Of a stretch of DNA of 64,000 nucleotides, positions 1 through 10,715 are shown piece after piece. The position numbers and the translations under genes were made by a program. How positions within the stretch are numbered: the stretch's first letter is position 1; every line of letters begins with the position of its first letter. This DNA is from Isoperla grammatica (Eukaryota > Arthropoda > Insecta > Plecoptera > Perlodidae): assembly GCA_945910005.1 (NCBI GenBank), contig OX246744.1, positions 38,703,200 to 38,767,199 of the forward strand. The letters are read 5' to 3'. The notes under the pieces were generated by a model, which did not search any database, had not been told where the DNA came from, and worked only from the letters and a program-made list of their open reading frames with translations.

Positions 1-247
1 ATAATGAAAAATGTTTGCAAGTTAAAGCATACACTTTTAGAAAGGTAAATGTATTATGTTTATTCAAAAAAATTAAATTACCGACTTAGCCTTTTTTGAC
101 CTTGATTGAGGTCAATTTCCTCAAAATGGGTAATTTCTAACATTTTCTTAGATTTACTGACCAATATTCATTATATCAACGTACTTACTCATAAAAACGT
201 TAAAATGAATAGTTCGTATTGTTACCACATTGTTTGCACGGTATAAA
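1..247 (+). repeat. Dispersed AT-rich repeat, copy 1
   Basis: This stretch matches, in inverted orientation, about 42078-42303. Shared landmarks in the same order are AATGAAAAAT, the block CTTTTTTGACCTTG, GGTCAATTTCCTCAAAATGG, then ACTCATAAA and AACGTTAAAAT, and a CACATTG segment. The copies are diverged, so this is an old family. No ORF or terminal repeat is seen, and the left edge is cut by the window. Confidence 0.65.
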
Positions 248-1253
248 AAAATATATGTAAATTATTATTAAATGTTTTATTAGCTTGAAGAGTTTACCGT
301 TATTGCTTTATAGTACGTTATATTAATAATATATTACCCAAAGCCAAATTACAAATTCTTTGGCCTAGCTTATATTTACAAGAACAGTGTGTTCATTTTG
401 TTTTTCCCACCTCGAAATGTTTCAATAAGTTAATTTAATTTTTTAATTGTTGTTAATATATTTATTAATCAATTATTAAGTGATGTAAACATTTATATAT
501 TTGTTTATTTCATTGTAATAACTATAATTATATATTGGAAATTAAATATTTGGCTAAGCCACAATTTAAAAAAACACCCATTGAAATGTTGAGCCTCTTT
601 AGAAATTGGTGTTTATTGTACGTGTGCCCTCTTTGGTTTGTAACGGTTTGTCTTCTCCGTTTTGGGCATGACCTCTTTTTGGCAAATTTTTTGCATTTTT
701 GCTTGGTTTATCAATGCTTTTTATTTAAAAAGACTTATCTTGGCACGTATCCAAGTCAAACAATTCAATGTCAAAAACCCAACGCGGGTTATTAGTAATA
801 ACAGGCCAATGACCGTTACACCAAATACCTTAGTATACAACCTGTTACACCATGGTTACACTACGTTAGAATAGAGTATATTAGTGTGACGTCATGTTTC
901 CCGTGTCAACCAATGGCGAACCGTATTTGTGACTCCAAACAATCATGAAAGTTGACAACTGACCGATGGTTTTGTTTTTGCAAACATTGTAACGAGGGCT
1001 ATCCGTTCTGATATTTCGTTTTCTTCACACGAAACAGTGAAACAGAAGTTGATTAAATTGATAAGTCAAGAATTGTAATGATACAATTACTACTTTAAAT
1101 AATAACTACGTTTCAAAAGTTGTTTGGAGTCAGATAGCTCGTCTGCCATTTAATCTGACGTCATCACTAATACTGTCTATCCCATGGGATGCTGACTGGC
1201 ATGCAATGCCTTATTGTGTTGGCTATTTTGTCAAGGTCATCTTGATCTCCAAT
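248..1253. other. AT-rich intergenic sequence
   Basis: No gene is supported. Short ORFs between 535 and 874 have no recognisable domain and lie in AT-rich sequence. Nothing else is identified. Confidence 0.6.
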
Positions 1254-2049
1254 CAGTGGCGTAACTAGGAATTATTTCGGGGGGGGTTATTAGGGTAAAG
1301 TGAGATGAGGGGACTGAAAGGGGTCTGGGGCGAAGCCCCAGCCGCCGGAGGCCATTTCGCCGAAGGCGAAAATTTTTTTCACTTTTGTAATTATTTCGTG
1401 CCTTTTGGACTCAAAGAATACTACTCGAACCACTACTCATTTGTTTGTATTATATTGAAGTTACAGTGTTACAGTACCTAGGTATTAATAGTTCTCAATA
1501 AGAATTGCATGGAAATTGTGTTTTTAATGTTTTATGGTTGTTCAATATAATCTCAACATAAAGTGAAACATTGCGGTCACAAGTCACATACGTTATTGAA
1601 ATTTCAATTCACAGACCGTGATATTGTAATATTTGATAAATGCATTTTTATTTATAGGTACCCTCACTTTTACTGGTTCGAGCGAAAGGTGTATTAGTTG
1701 TAGATGAACACATAAATAATAAAATTGAATTATTGAAAGAAATTATATATCTTATCTAAGTGAAGTGGTATGATAAATATGACAATGTTGTTTGTAACGA
1801 TTGTACCCACATTACACGGTTCAATACTTTCGTCAAACTTATTGAATTGTTTTGATTCGATTTTGTTCTTGAATTCAATAAGTTTGACAAAAGTATTGAG
1901 CCGTGTAATGTCGGCATTATACACGGAAGTGGTTTAAGGATCTTACAATATAGTATTAAGTAATTAATGTAGTATTAAGTAAAATCATTCTCGATGTAGT
2001 TTCGGGGGGGGTTTAAACCCCCTAAACCCCCCCCGTAGTTACGCCACTG
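1254..2049. mobile_element. Non-autonomous hAT-type DNA transposon (796 bp)
   Basis: The element starts CAGTGGCGTAACTA and ends with its exact complement TAGTTACGCCACTG. It is flanked by a perfect 8-bp direct duplication TCTCCAAT (1246-1253 and 2050-2057). An 8-bp duplication with CAG...CTG ends is the signature of hAT elements. There is no transposase ORF, so it must have been mobilised in trans. Inside are a GC-rich palindromic motif (about 1320-1353) and a long hairpin (1811-1909). The family assignment is from termini only. Confidence 0.85.
1811..1909. repeat. 38-nt-arm hairpin inside the hAT element
   Basis: Arms 1811-1848 and 1872-1909 are reverse complements with about two mismatches, around a 23-nt loop. 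Each arm begins or ends with the ATTACACGG motif. A transcript would fold into a long, nearly perfect stem. Confidence 0.8.
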
Positions 2050-2200
2050 TCTCCAATAGTCGGAGATCAACGACTAGCGGATGCTCGCCTCAAGTTTGGA
2101 GTTCGTTTGGAGCGGATTTTGTCATTTTGTAAGGGATTTTTTTTCCCGTAATTAAAACTAATTATTTTGCTACATGGTCACTGTCCAGGATAGGATTCTG

Positions 2201-2846
2201 CGATAGCGGTCGAACGGAAAGTCCGATTAACTTGAAATTTGTACCATCCACAAGCCTCGATGTGAATTGAAGGTGTATGGTTTTGAGGCAAAATCGTTCA
2301 AAAAGTTACAAAGTTACACCGTAGTGACTGCAAAATATTTTTCTGAAACTAAATGGCGGCAAATGTGAGATAACCAGATTTTTTTACAGATTTTTGCGGT
2401 CACGAATATGTTAATGTGATGGCGATTTGATAAGTATTGGCAAAGTTACACGAAAGTTACTCGAAAATATTTTTCTAAAACGCAGTAACGGCAAAATGTG
2501 AGGTGGCTATCTTAAAGTAAATTTTAGTCCGGTCACGAATATACTAATGTAAACGCGATCCAATACGTATTAGAGGCAGAAATTACATTTCTATTGCTGT
2601 TAATAAGTTTTAGTAACGGTGGCGGACCGTGTTGAAAACATGACCACGAAAATTCTTAGCAACGCACATTGCACTGCATACAACAATGTCGGAAAGTATA
2701 AAAGCCATGGAAATAAGAACAATTTTTGCAATGCGCATTCTTGAATTGTTGTTAATTGTTATTCGTATTGGCATTGAAAACTTTTCGCCAAAAAGTTCGT
2801 AGATATTGACGCGCTCGCTTATCAACGCGTCAAACAGAGCGTTTTC
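2201..2846 (+). repeat. Duplicated ~650-bp repeat, copy A
   Basis: It starts CGATAGCGGTCGAACGG and runs to a segment with CGCTCGCTTATCAACGCGTC. The same order of motifs recurs 765 bp downstream at 2966-3616. Both copies share the CCATCCACAAGCC block, a TATTTTTCTGAAAC block and the GGTGGCGGACCGTGT block. No ORF is conserved between the copies, and the type of repeat is unknown. Confidence 0.8.
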
Positions 2847-2965
2847 CTAGTTTACATTGTTTTGTTTTATTCATCTACTACAATTAATTAGTGTAAGTTC
2901 TGACCATTGTAAAGAGCGCAAGCTCATTTTGGTAAATAAAGAATAATAATATAATCTATGTCTGT

Positions 2966-3616
2966 CGATAGCGGTCGAACGGAGAGTCCGATCAACTTGA
3001 AATTTGGACCATCCACAAGCCTTGATGTGGATTAAAAGTGTATAGTTTTGTAATAAAAGCATTCGAAAAAGTTAAAAGTTACACCATAGTTACTGCCAAA
3101 TATTTTTCTGAAACAAAATGGCGGCTAAATTTGAGACAGCCATATTTTTATAAAGATATTTCAAGTCACGAATATGTTCATGTTATGGCGATCTGATAAG
3201 TATTAGAAAAGTTACACAAAAGTCACTCGAAAATATTTTTCGGAAATACAGAAACGGTAAAATGTGAGGTAGCTATATTATAGAAGATTTTCGTCCGGTC
3301 TCAAACAAACTACTTTAAACTGAAGCAGATACTTATTAAAGGCACAAATTAGCTTTCTATTGCTGTCAATAAGTGTTAGTAACGGTGGCGGACCGTGTCG
3401 AAAACATGACGTCAAAAAATCTTAGCAACACACACTTCACTGCATTCAACGATGCTGGAAAGTATAATAGCTATAGCAATTCCAAAAATCTTTGCAATGC
3501 GCCTTCTTCTTTTGTTTTTAATTGTTGTTTTCAAAAAACTTTGACAACTTTTTGCCAGAAAATTCGTTGATTTGTACGCGCTCGCTTATCAACGCGTCAC
3601 ACAAGGGCGTTTTCTT
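2966..3616 (+). repeat. Duplicated ~650-bp repeat, copy B
   Basis: This is the second copy of the block at 2201-2846, in direct orientation and clearly diverged by many single-base changes and small indels. About 120 bp of unrelated AT-rich sequence separates the two. A local tandem duplication or two insertions of one family are equally possible. Confidence 0.8.
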
Positions 3617-4221
3617 AGTGTTAACATTAATGCGAATCAGCCAAGATTACTTACGGTCGTGTATGTTGTATGTTAGTGCGCCGTATGGCCAGGCCGTATT
3701 GTCGGGTAGATAGGCAGACTACTCAGCGAGATATGTAATAAGCTGACACAACTTGTTTATTAACAAATTGTTTATTGATTATTTGCGACTCCAAATAAAC
3801 GAAATTAACAAATATAAAACTGTTACTGTAGTGTGGCCGCTACCCTTGCCTTTGCTGCGTCTCTCACTGTCTGAAGATAAACCCGCCCAACACTGCGCAA
3901 TATACTGGCAGGTAGGTGCGGTGCTCAGTGATAAGAGATAAGCGAGGCATATATGAGCCCGTGATGTGTCACTTTGCCAAGTTTCGAGATAAACGGAGTT
4001 TTGCGTTAGAGGCTTAGTTTTTGTTATAGGTGTACATTTGAAATCGGTGGCATTTTACAAAATAAAACATAAAAACAGAATAATTGATTATTCTTAATTG
4101 TTTTGTGTTTATAATTGAATTAAATCAATACTATACTACACCACCACTATTGCATAGCAACAATTTTTAAATAAAAACTTAGAAATTTATAATCTAAATA
4201 CGTAGTATTTAATCAGTCTAG
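3617..4221 (+). repeat. Dispersed ~600-bp repeat, copy 1
   Basis: The segment from AGTGTTAACATTAATGCGAA to about TTTAATCAGTCTA is found again at 15622-16218 in the same orientation. Similarity is high in the first 150 bp and moderate later. Shared landmarks are GTCGTGTATGTTGTATGTTA, GGCCGTATTGTCGGGTAGAT and a CACTGTCTGAAGATAAAC block. No coding capacity or terminal repeats are seen. Here it directly abuts the duplicated block ending at 3616. Confidence 0.8.
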
Positions 4222-5092
4222 CTAATAAGTTTTATCCGCCAGAAGATAAGTGCCTGACAAGTGTACACCATGGAAAAAAAATATTTTCTGGTTTTCGCTT
4301 CTGGAAATTTTCTCACGTTTCGTTTTTATTTTAAAAGTTAGAATAAGATGTCCAATGTGTGCCAAACAGATTGATCCATATTATTAAGAGCATTCACTAG
4401 ACCCGCATCTGCGGGCGTTTCACTGTCAATGCAGGAGCACAGTTTAACAATCGCAACATTCTCACATTTTTTCTCTGTGGATGTAAAAAAATACACAAAT
4501 GTAAAGCACAACATTACCTATGTTATTGCTCTTCAGCTAGCTATTTAATTCCGTTAGTTAAACTAGCGAGAAAAAAGTCACAAACTATGATTTAAAATAT
4601 ATTTTTAACCATAATCAGACCAAAGTTTGGCCAGTTATGATGGAAAATAGAAACGAGATGGACGTATTTTTCCAAGGCTACAACCTCAAATAAGTCTAAC
4701 GAAGAGTATAGACCCAAGCATATTGCTTTATTATTTAAAAAAAAACAGTACTTGATCGGACAAAACTATCGGACAAAACTATCTAATGATTTCAGCCAAC
4801 AGAAAACAAAACACTCGAAATGTTCAATGCGAGATGAAGGGAGATAAAGACAAGGTCCCTGTTATCCGAGACCATGCAGTCACCTGGCCACTTTGTAGAG
4901 ATAAGATAACTGACACTGGGGGGGGTGGGGAACGCTTACGCCAGTCAAGAAATCTACTTTCTGTCGTGAAATGATAACAAAATTAAAATGCAAACCCTAA
5001 TTTATATGACACTTTCATAATAACGATGCAATTTGAATGGAAGTTGTAGCGTAATTAGCAGTACTACTATAAATAAAATACGTTCTTGCTTC
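4222..5092. other. Intergenic sequence without recognised features
   Basis: AT-rich sequence with only short, domain-less ORFs. No repeat structure was recognised up to the left target duplication of the LTR element. Confidence 0.55.
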
Positions 5093-5096
5093 AATG

Positions 5097-5496
5097 TGTA
5101 AGAATAACGACACCTCTCGACACACACACAATGTTCTGATGATCGTTTAATGCCAAGCTCCAACCTCAGAGGCCTACTAGGCCTACACTTCTCCACCCTA
5201 GGCCACACACACTAGCGAACCACTCTCTTCAACTCCCCACAGTCCACACTTCTCGTTTTCACTATTACACACGATCCTCCTCCTCTCCTCTTCCTCCTCC
5301 TCCTCACAAAACCACTTGATGAACTCCTGCTCGTCTCCTCAACAACTAGACCTCTCTCTACCACGATACATTTGCTAGCTCCAACAATCCACACGTCAAC
5401 ACTAACTTTCTCGCTCCAATTCCACTGCTGCCAATCTAAACCTTCTGCTGCCAACCTTGCTAAAAATAACTAACAGTATATAACAAATATCTAACA
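5097..5496 (-). repeat. 3' LTR of the gag-only element
   Basis: 400 bp, identical by eye to 7768-8167, with TG...CA termini. It contains CT-rich (plus strand) tracts. An 80-codon ORF recurs in both LTRs and is not considered a gene. Confidence 0.85.
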
Positions 5497-5640
5497 CTCG
5501 GCCATCCTGCTGACATGATCGTCCTCGATCAACAGTTAACAAGTACTGTCAACACAGGGCTAGCGTACGGTGATCTCGCTCGGCTATCCTGCTCACATGA
5601 TCGTCCTCGATCGTACGGTGATCTTGTTTCTGTCACAATT
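5497..5640. repeat. 82-bp direct repeat next to the 3' LTR
   Basis: The string beginning CTCGG(C/T)CATCCTGCT and continuing CACATGATCGTCCTCGATC occurs at 5497 and again at about 5579, with two or three differences. It sits at the C-terminal end of the gag ORF, where a polypurine tract would be expected. Confidence 0.6.
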
Positions 5641-7349
5641 CCATGATCTTTCCAATCCTTGACGATCCCCTCTCCGCGTTGTTCGGCTAGCACCACCTGC
5701 ACCATATACTTGTATCGATTCAAGGCCTTCTCCTTTACTCGATCTCGTATCAAATTTGCAATTCTGGTTGTCAACTCTTCAGATTCTGTTAGTGAACATA
5801 CTTTGCCTGTTAGTTCTTCATGTAGAATTTCATTGATCAACTCATTTATAAGGACGGTTCGAAATCGTTCTTTCAAGTTGGGTCGTACTTGGAACGTGCT
5901 ATCTAATTTCCTCGAACTGGATCCACTGACAACAGTGCCATGCTCCGATACAGCATCAGGATCTGCGACATCACCCGTCTCAACAGTTTGCACTTGTACC
6001 CCCTCGCTTTCTTCTACGCCTACTTCAACCCTGTCCCCACTTCCTTGTTTTTCAATCCCAACGTCCTGCATTTCACGCCCACTTTCTTGTTTTTCAATAC
6101 CATCACCTTGTTCTTCAATCGCACCTTGTACTTCACCCCCACCTTCTTGACCTTCCTGCATTTCAACACCACCATCCTGCACTTCAACTCCACCTTCTAC
6201 TTGTACTTCAGCTCCACTTTCTTCGTGTACTTCAACTCCACCTTCTCCTTGTACTTCAACTCCACCATCTCCTTGAACTTCAACTCCACCTTCTCCTTGT
6301 ACTTCAACTCCATCTTTTCCTTGTACTTCAACTCCACCTTCTCCTTGTACTTCAACTTCACCTTCTCCTTGTACTTCCACTCCACCTTCTTCTTGTTGGT
6401 TCTTCTCACGGAAGCTCTCGCTCCACGACTGGATTTGTGTTGAGTGTTGTTCGTTTGGTTGTTTGTCTCGCATGTTTTTATCAGTTTTAAAACCAATTCT
6501 GGCACCTCTCTCGGCATTCACCTCTTCAAAATTTCTAATGTCACGCAGTAGATGGTCAACATCAGTATGACGTTGAGCTATGATGGCTGCACACAATTTT
6601 TGACTCCACAGGCCAATTACCACCTGCTTTTTCAGATCCTCAAACTCAAGTTGTAGGTTTGAACACAACTTTACCTTCTCATGGAAATATGCGTACACAT
6701 TTTCCCCTCTCTGTTGAATTCTTGCTTGCATAAGCTTAAATCGTTCGGGCAAACCCAATCTAGCACCATTTATGAAAGTGTTCCTGAATTGATGCTCAAA
6801 ATCGTTCCATGTGTGCATTGTACTGAATCGGGCAGACATCCAATGACTTGCTGCTCCTGTCAAATGACCTCTGGCCGATTCAAACTTAAAGGCATCTTGC
6901 CACTGATGCAGCATGGCTGTCGAATTTATGCTGTGAAGCCACTCTTCAGCACTATTTTGGTCCCCTTCACCAGTAAAACTTTTAATTGTCTTCGATAAAT
7001 CCGGCATTATTTGGTACGGGATTGGACCTGACCCTAGGCCTACATTTGTTCCTTGTGCTCCCATAATGTTTTGGTTGGCACGAAGCAGGTTATTTATTAT
7101 CTCATCTTTCTGACGATTTTGTTCATCTTTCTGACGATTTTGTTCAATCATCATTCTCACTAACTCCATAGCGTTTATATTCTCGTTGAGATTAGCCTGC
7201 ATTCCTTGGCTGTCACTTCGGAAAGCAGATCCATCTACCTCTACATTTCTTGGTGAACTGACAGGAAGCGTATTCATATTTTGTGGAAATTGTGTTCTTA
7301 AATCGTCCGCGCTTCTTCTTCGGCGAGGAATGTAATCAAATCTCTCCAT
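5529..7349 (-). CDS. Gag-like protein of LTR retrotransposon (606 aa)
   Basis: This is the only ORF between the LTRs. Residues 61-95 are a charged, Gln/Asn-rich stretch with a duplicated QNRQKDE, probably coiled coil. Residues about 120-285 have the pattern of the retrotransposon gag capsid domain: a GEGDQNSAEEWL entry, then W170, W181, a DFEHQFRNTF helix, a LMQARIQQRGENVYAYF helix, and a long Leu-rich helix ending with LLRDIRNFEE. Residues about 320-450 are a low-complexity acidic region of repeated VEVQGEGG-type octapeptides that shows the DNA is internally repetitive. No CCHC zinc knuckle or protease motif is present. The start is the first ATG after the 5' LTR. It would form particles packaging retroelement RNA, with pol supplied by a relative. 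Confidence 0.75.
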   Translation of the reverse strand: MERFDYIPRRRRSADDLRTQFPQNMNTLPVSSPRNVEVDGSAFRSDSQGMQANLNENINAMELVRMMIEQNRQKDEQNRQKDEIINNLLRANQNIMGAQGTNVGLGSGPIPYQIMPDLSKTIKSFTGEGDQNSAEEWLHSINSTAMLHQWQDAFKFESARGHLTGAASHWMSARFSTMHTWNDFEHQFRNTFINGARLGLPERFKLMQARIQQRGENVYAYFHEKVKLCSNLQLEFEDLKKQVVIGLWSQKLCAAIIAQRHTDVDHLLRDIRNFEEVNAERGARIGFKTDKNMRDKQPNEQHSTQIQSWSESFREKNQQEEGGVEVQGEGEVEVQGEGGVEVQGKDGVEVQGEGGVEVQGDGGVEVQGEGGVEVHEESGAEVQVEGGVEVQDGGVEMQEGQEGGGEVQGAIEEQGDGIEKQESGREMQDVGIEKQGSGDRVEVGVEESEGVQVQTVETGDVADPDAVSEHGTVVSGSSSRKLDSTFQVRPNLKERFRTVLINELINEILHEELTGKVCSLTESEELTTRIANLIRDRVKEKALNRYKYMVQVVLAEQRGEGIVKDWKDHGIVTETRSPYDRGRSCEQDSRARSPYASPVLTVLVNC

Positions 7350-7767
7350 ATTATTGTTTATTAATTAGACGGGCTGCTCATCTATTCATGAAATTCAACT
7401 GTCATGAACCAAAAACTGTCAACGAACACAAAAACGTTACAAAAAAATCCACAGCCTTGGAAACGTCTCTTTTCGATCGTCGATATCTCGATAGTCGAAT
7501 TTTGTTAGTAAGCGATGACTCGACTCTTGTCGCTGTCGACTATTGTTGTTGTTGTTGTTGTTCACCTCCAAGTTGCGATAAAAGCAAAATGGATGGCACG
7601 TTGGCAATCCAACACTACACTGTTCTCACCAACAATGGCTACCACGCTGCTAGCTTCAGGGTTGTGGAAATAAAACCACGTCAACGCAAATACGAAACAC
7701 GTTAAATTCACTCGATTTTTGTCAGGACAACTCGCCAGTCGTCAATTAGTCAATCCCACTTCTGATA

Positions 7768-8167
7768 TGTAAGAATAACGACACCTCTCGACACACACAC
7801 AATGTTCTGATGATCGTTTAATGCCAAGCTCCAACCTCAGAGGCCTACTAGGCCTACACTTCTCCACCCTAGGCCACACACACTAGCGAACCACTCTCTT
7901 CAACTCCCCACAGTCCACACTTCTCGTTTTCACTATTACACACGATCCTCCTCCTCTCCTCTTCCTCCTCCTCCTCACAAAACCACTTGATGAACTCCTG
8001 CTCGTCTCCTCAACAACTAGACCTCTCTCTACCACGATACATTTGCTAGCTCCAACAATCCACACGTCAACACTAACTTTCTCGCTCCAATTCCACTGCT
8101 GCCAATCTAAACCTTCTGCTGCCAACCTTGCTAAAAATAACTAACAGTATATAACAAATATCTAACA
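7768..8167 (-). repeat. 5' LTR of the gag-only element
   Basis: This is the partner of 5097-5496. For the minus-strand gag ORF it is the promoter-bearing LTR. On the minus strand it begins TGTTAGATATTTGTTATATA, and the TATATA-like string is near its outer edge. Confidence 0.85.
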
Positions 8168-8210
8168 AATGCAACCGTCATCAGATCTCGTTGATAAACT
8201 TTATAGTCCA

Positions 8211-10659
8211 AGAGCCAGCAACATAAAAGCTCCCCTCATAAGGTACATATGTTTTGACTATTGGAATAGGAGCGGAAAAACTACTCTACTAACAAAACGC
8301 GCGTCTTACTCCTCAACGTGGGGGCTTTTAGGCCCCACAGGGGGCCAAAAAAGCCGAAAAAAGGCCCAAGTTCCCCTCATAAGGTACATGGTAGGTCTCG
8401 ACGGCAAATGAACCGGAAATGTTAGTACAAATAGAAAATACTGAGTCAGACGGGCTGAGTGGGGGCTTTGCCCGAGTCAGACGCCCTCAAAAAGGGCCCA
8501 AAAAGGCCAAGGTTCCCCCCATAAGGTACATGGATGTAGTAAACGCCATTTTGTAGAGATAAGTATCCCAAATAGGAATTCGAAGAGTAAGACGGGATAT
8601 TAGGGGGCGTTTACCGATCAGACGCCATTTTACCCAAAAAGGGCCATTTTTTATTTTCGCACAAACATGCGCTTAAACACTCAAAACATATCCGGAAATG
8701 GCTCGAGACGTAGAAAAACATACATTTTAAAGAAATTTTGGGTTATTGTCCTCGCCAGACGCCCTCAAAAGGGGCCCAAAAAGGCCAAGGTTCCCCTCAT
8801 AAGGTACATGGATGGAGTAAACGCCATTTTGTAGAGATAAGTGTCCAAAATAAGAATTCGAAGAGTAAGACGGGATATTAGGGGGCGTTTACCGATCAGA
8901 CGCCATTTTACCCAAAAAGGGCAATTTTTTATTTTCGCACATGCATGCGCTTAAACACCCAAAACATATCCTTAAATGTCCCTAGAGGTGAATACATTTC
9001 AAAGATATTGTGTGAAGTCCTCGCAAGCCCCCCCCCCCCCCCCCCACAGCCACGATCCGGATGCGATAGTTTTGAAGCTCCGCCCACCCCTAACTTTAAT
9101 ATACCAGTATTTATTATTATTAATGGCAGGATTTTATTTATTTTACTTGTTAGGAATTTTGGAAATGCAGGTATGCATCCACAGTAGGCCTTTAAACAAA
9201 TAATTTACAAGAAACATCGATTTTTGCAATAATTGTATTCAACTGAAATGCTTTACACAAGAGCGGAATAATATGGTATTGACATTGTTCAACATTATAA
9301 GGTATTACAGTTAGTTTCATAATACACACTAATACACATACATTACAATAATTTAAAAAGTCCACAATTGTGATAAGTGAATATAAAAAGTGTCCCTTTT
9401 TGGACAAAATGGCGTCTGATCGGTAAACGCCCCCAAATATCCCGTCTTACTCTTCGAATTCCTATTTGGGACACTTCTCTCTACAAAATGGCGTTTACTC
9501 CATGCATGTACTTATGAGAGGAACCTTGGCCTTTAAGGGCCCCTTTTGAAGGCGTCTAGCGAGGACAATAACCCAACATTTTATTAAAATGTATGTTTTT
9601 CTACGTCTCAAGACATTTCCGGATATGATTTGAGTGTTTAAGCGCATGCATGGGCGAAAATAAAAAATGGCCCTTTTTGGATAAAATGGCGTCTGATCGG
9701 TAAACGCCCCCTAATATCCCGTCTTACTCTTCGAATTCCTATTTGGGACACTTATCTCTACAAAATGGCGTTTACTCCATCCATGTACCTTATGAGGGGA
9801 ACCTTGGACTTTTTGGGCCCCTTTTGAGGGCGTCTGGCGAGGACAATAACCCAAAATTTCTTTAAAATGTATGTTTTTATACGTCTCAAGACATTTCCGG
9901 ATATGATTTGAGTGTTTAAGCGCATGCATGTGCGAAAATAAAAAATGGCCCTTTTTGGGTAAAATGGCGTCTGATCGGTAAACGCCCCCTAATATCCCGT
10001 CTTACTCTTCGAATTCCTATTTGGGACACTTATCTCTACAAAATGGCGTTTACTCCATCCATGTACCTTATGAGAGGAACCTTGGCCTTTTTGGGCCCCT
10101 TTTGAAGGCGTCTAGCGAGGACAATAACCCAACATTTCTTTAAAATGTATGTTTTTCTACGTTTCAAGACATTTCCGGATATGATTTGAGTGTTTAAGCG
10201 CATGCATGTGCGAAAATAAAAAATTGCCCTTTTTGGGTAAAATGGCGTCTGATCGGTAAACGCCCCCTAATATCCCGTCTTACTCTTCGAATTCCTATTT
10301 GGGACACTTATCTCTACAAAATGGCGTTTACTCCATCCATGTACCTTATGAGGGGAACCTTGGGCTTTTTGGGCCCTTTTTGAGGGCGTCTGACTCGGGT
10401 AAAGCCCCCACTCAGCCCGTCTGACTCAGTATTTTCTATTTGTACTAACATTTCCGGTTCATTTGCCGTCGAGACCTACCATGTACCTTATGAGGGGAAC
10501 TTGGGCCTTTTTTCGGCTTTTTTGGCCCCCTGTGGGGCCTAAAAGCCCCCACGTTGAGGAGTAAGACGCGCGTTTTGTTAGTAGAGTAGTTTTTCCGCTC
10601 CTATTCCAATAGTCAAAACATATGTACCTTATGAGGGGAGCTTTTATGTTGCTGGCTCT
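8211..10659. mobile_element. Foldback-type element with long inverted arms (2.45 kb)
   Basis: The left end AGAGCCAGCAACATAAAAGC is the reverse complement of the right end at 10640-10659. The match continues inward for hundreds of bases. The arms are built of ~278-bp units, two on the left (motif CGTTTACCGATCAGACGCC at 8608 and 8886) and four inverted on the right (complement at about 9409, 9686, 9964 and 10244). The unit motif AAGGTACATG is also repeated. A unique centre (about 8995-9385) contains a C-tract. No transposase is encoded. The structure resembles foldback elements such as Drosophila FB or sea urchin TU. No clear target duplication is visible. Confidence 0.75.
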
Positions 10660-10715
10660 CCGTCTATTACCAATCAACTTCATGAGTCCAGTGTTCAATT
10701 AGACCTCGTGACTGT

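Larger units (their letters stand above)
5097..8167 (-). mobile_element. LTR retrotransposon, gag-only, recent
   Basis: Two 400-bp direct repeats (5097-5496 and 7768-8167) bound 2.27 kb of internal sequence. Each begins TG and ends CA, and they look identical by eye. A 4-bp duplication AATG flanks the element (5093-5096 and 8168-8171). A gag-like ORF runs on the minus strand, so the 5' LTR is the right-hand one. No protease, reverse transcriptase or integrase is encoded, so this is a deletion derivative or a non-autonomous element. Just inside the 5' LTR the minus strand reads TATCAGAAGTGGG, which could be a primer-binding site. A clear polypurine tract is not seen. Identical LTRs imply recent insertion. 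Confidence 0.85.

Noticed and set aside
5212..5454. 80-codon ORF present identically twice (also 7883-8125)
   Set aside because: It lies wholly in the LTRs. Identity reflects LTR duplication, and no domain is seen.
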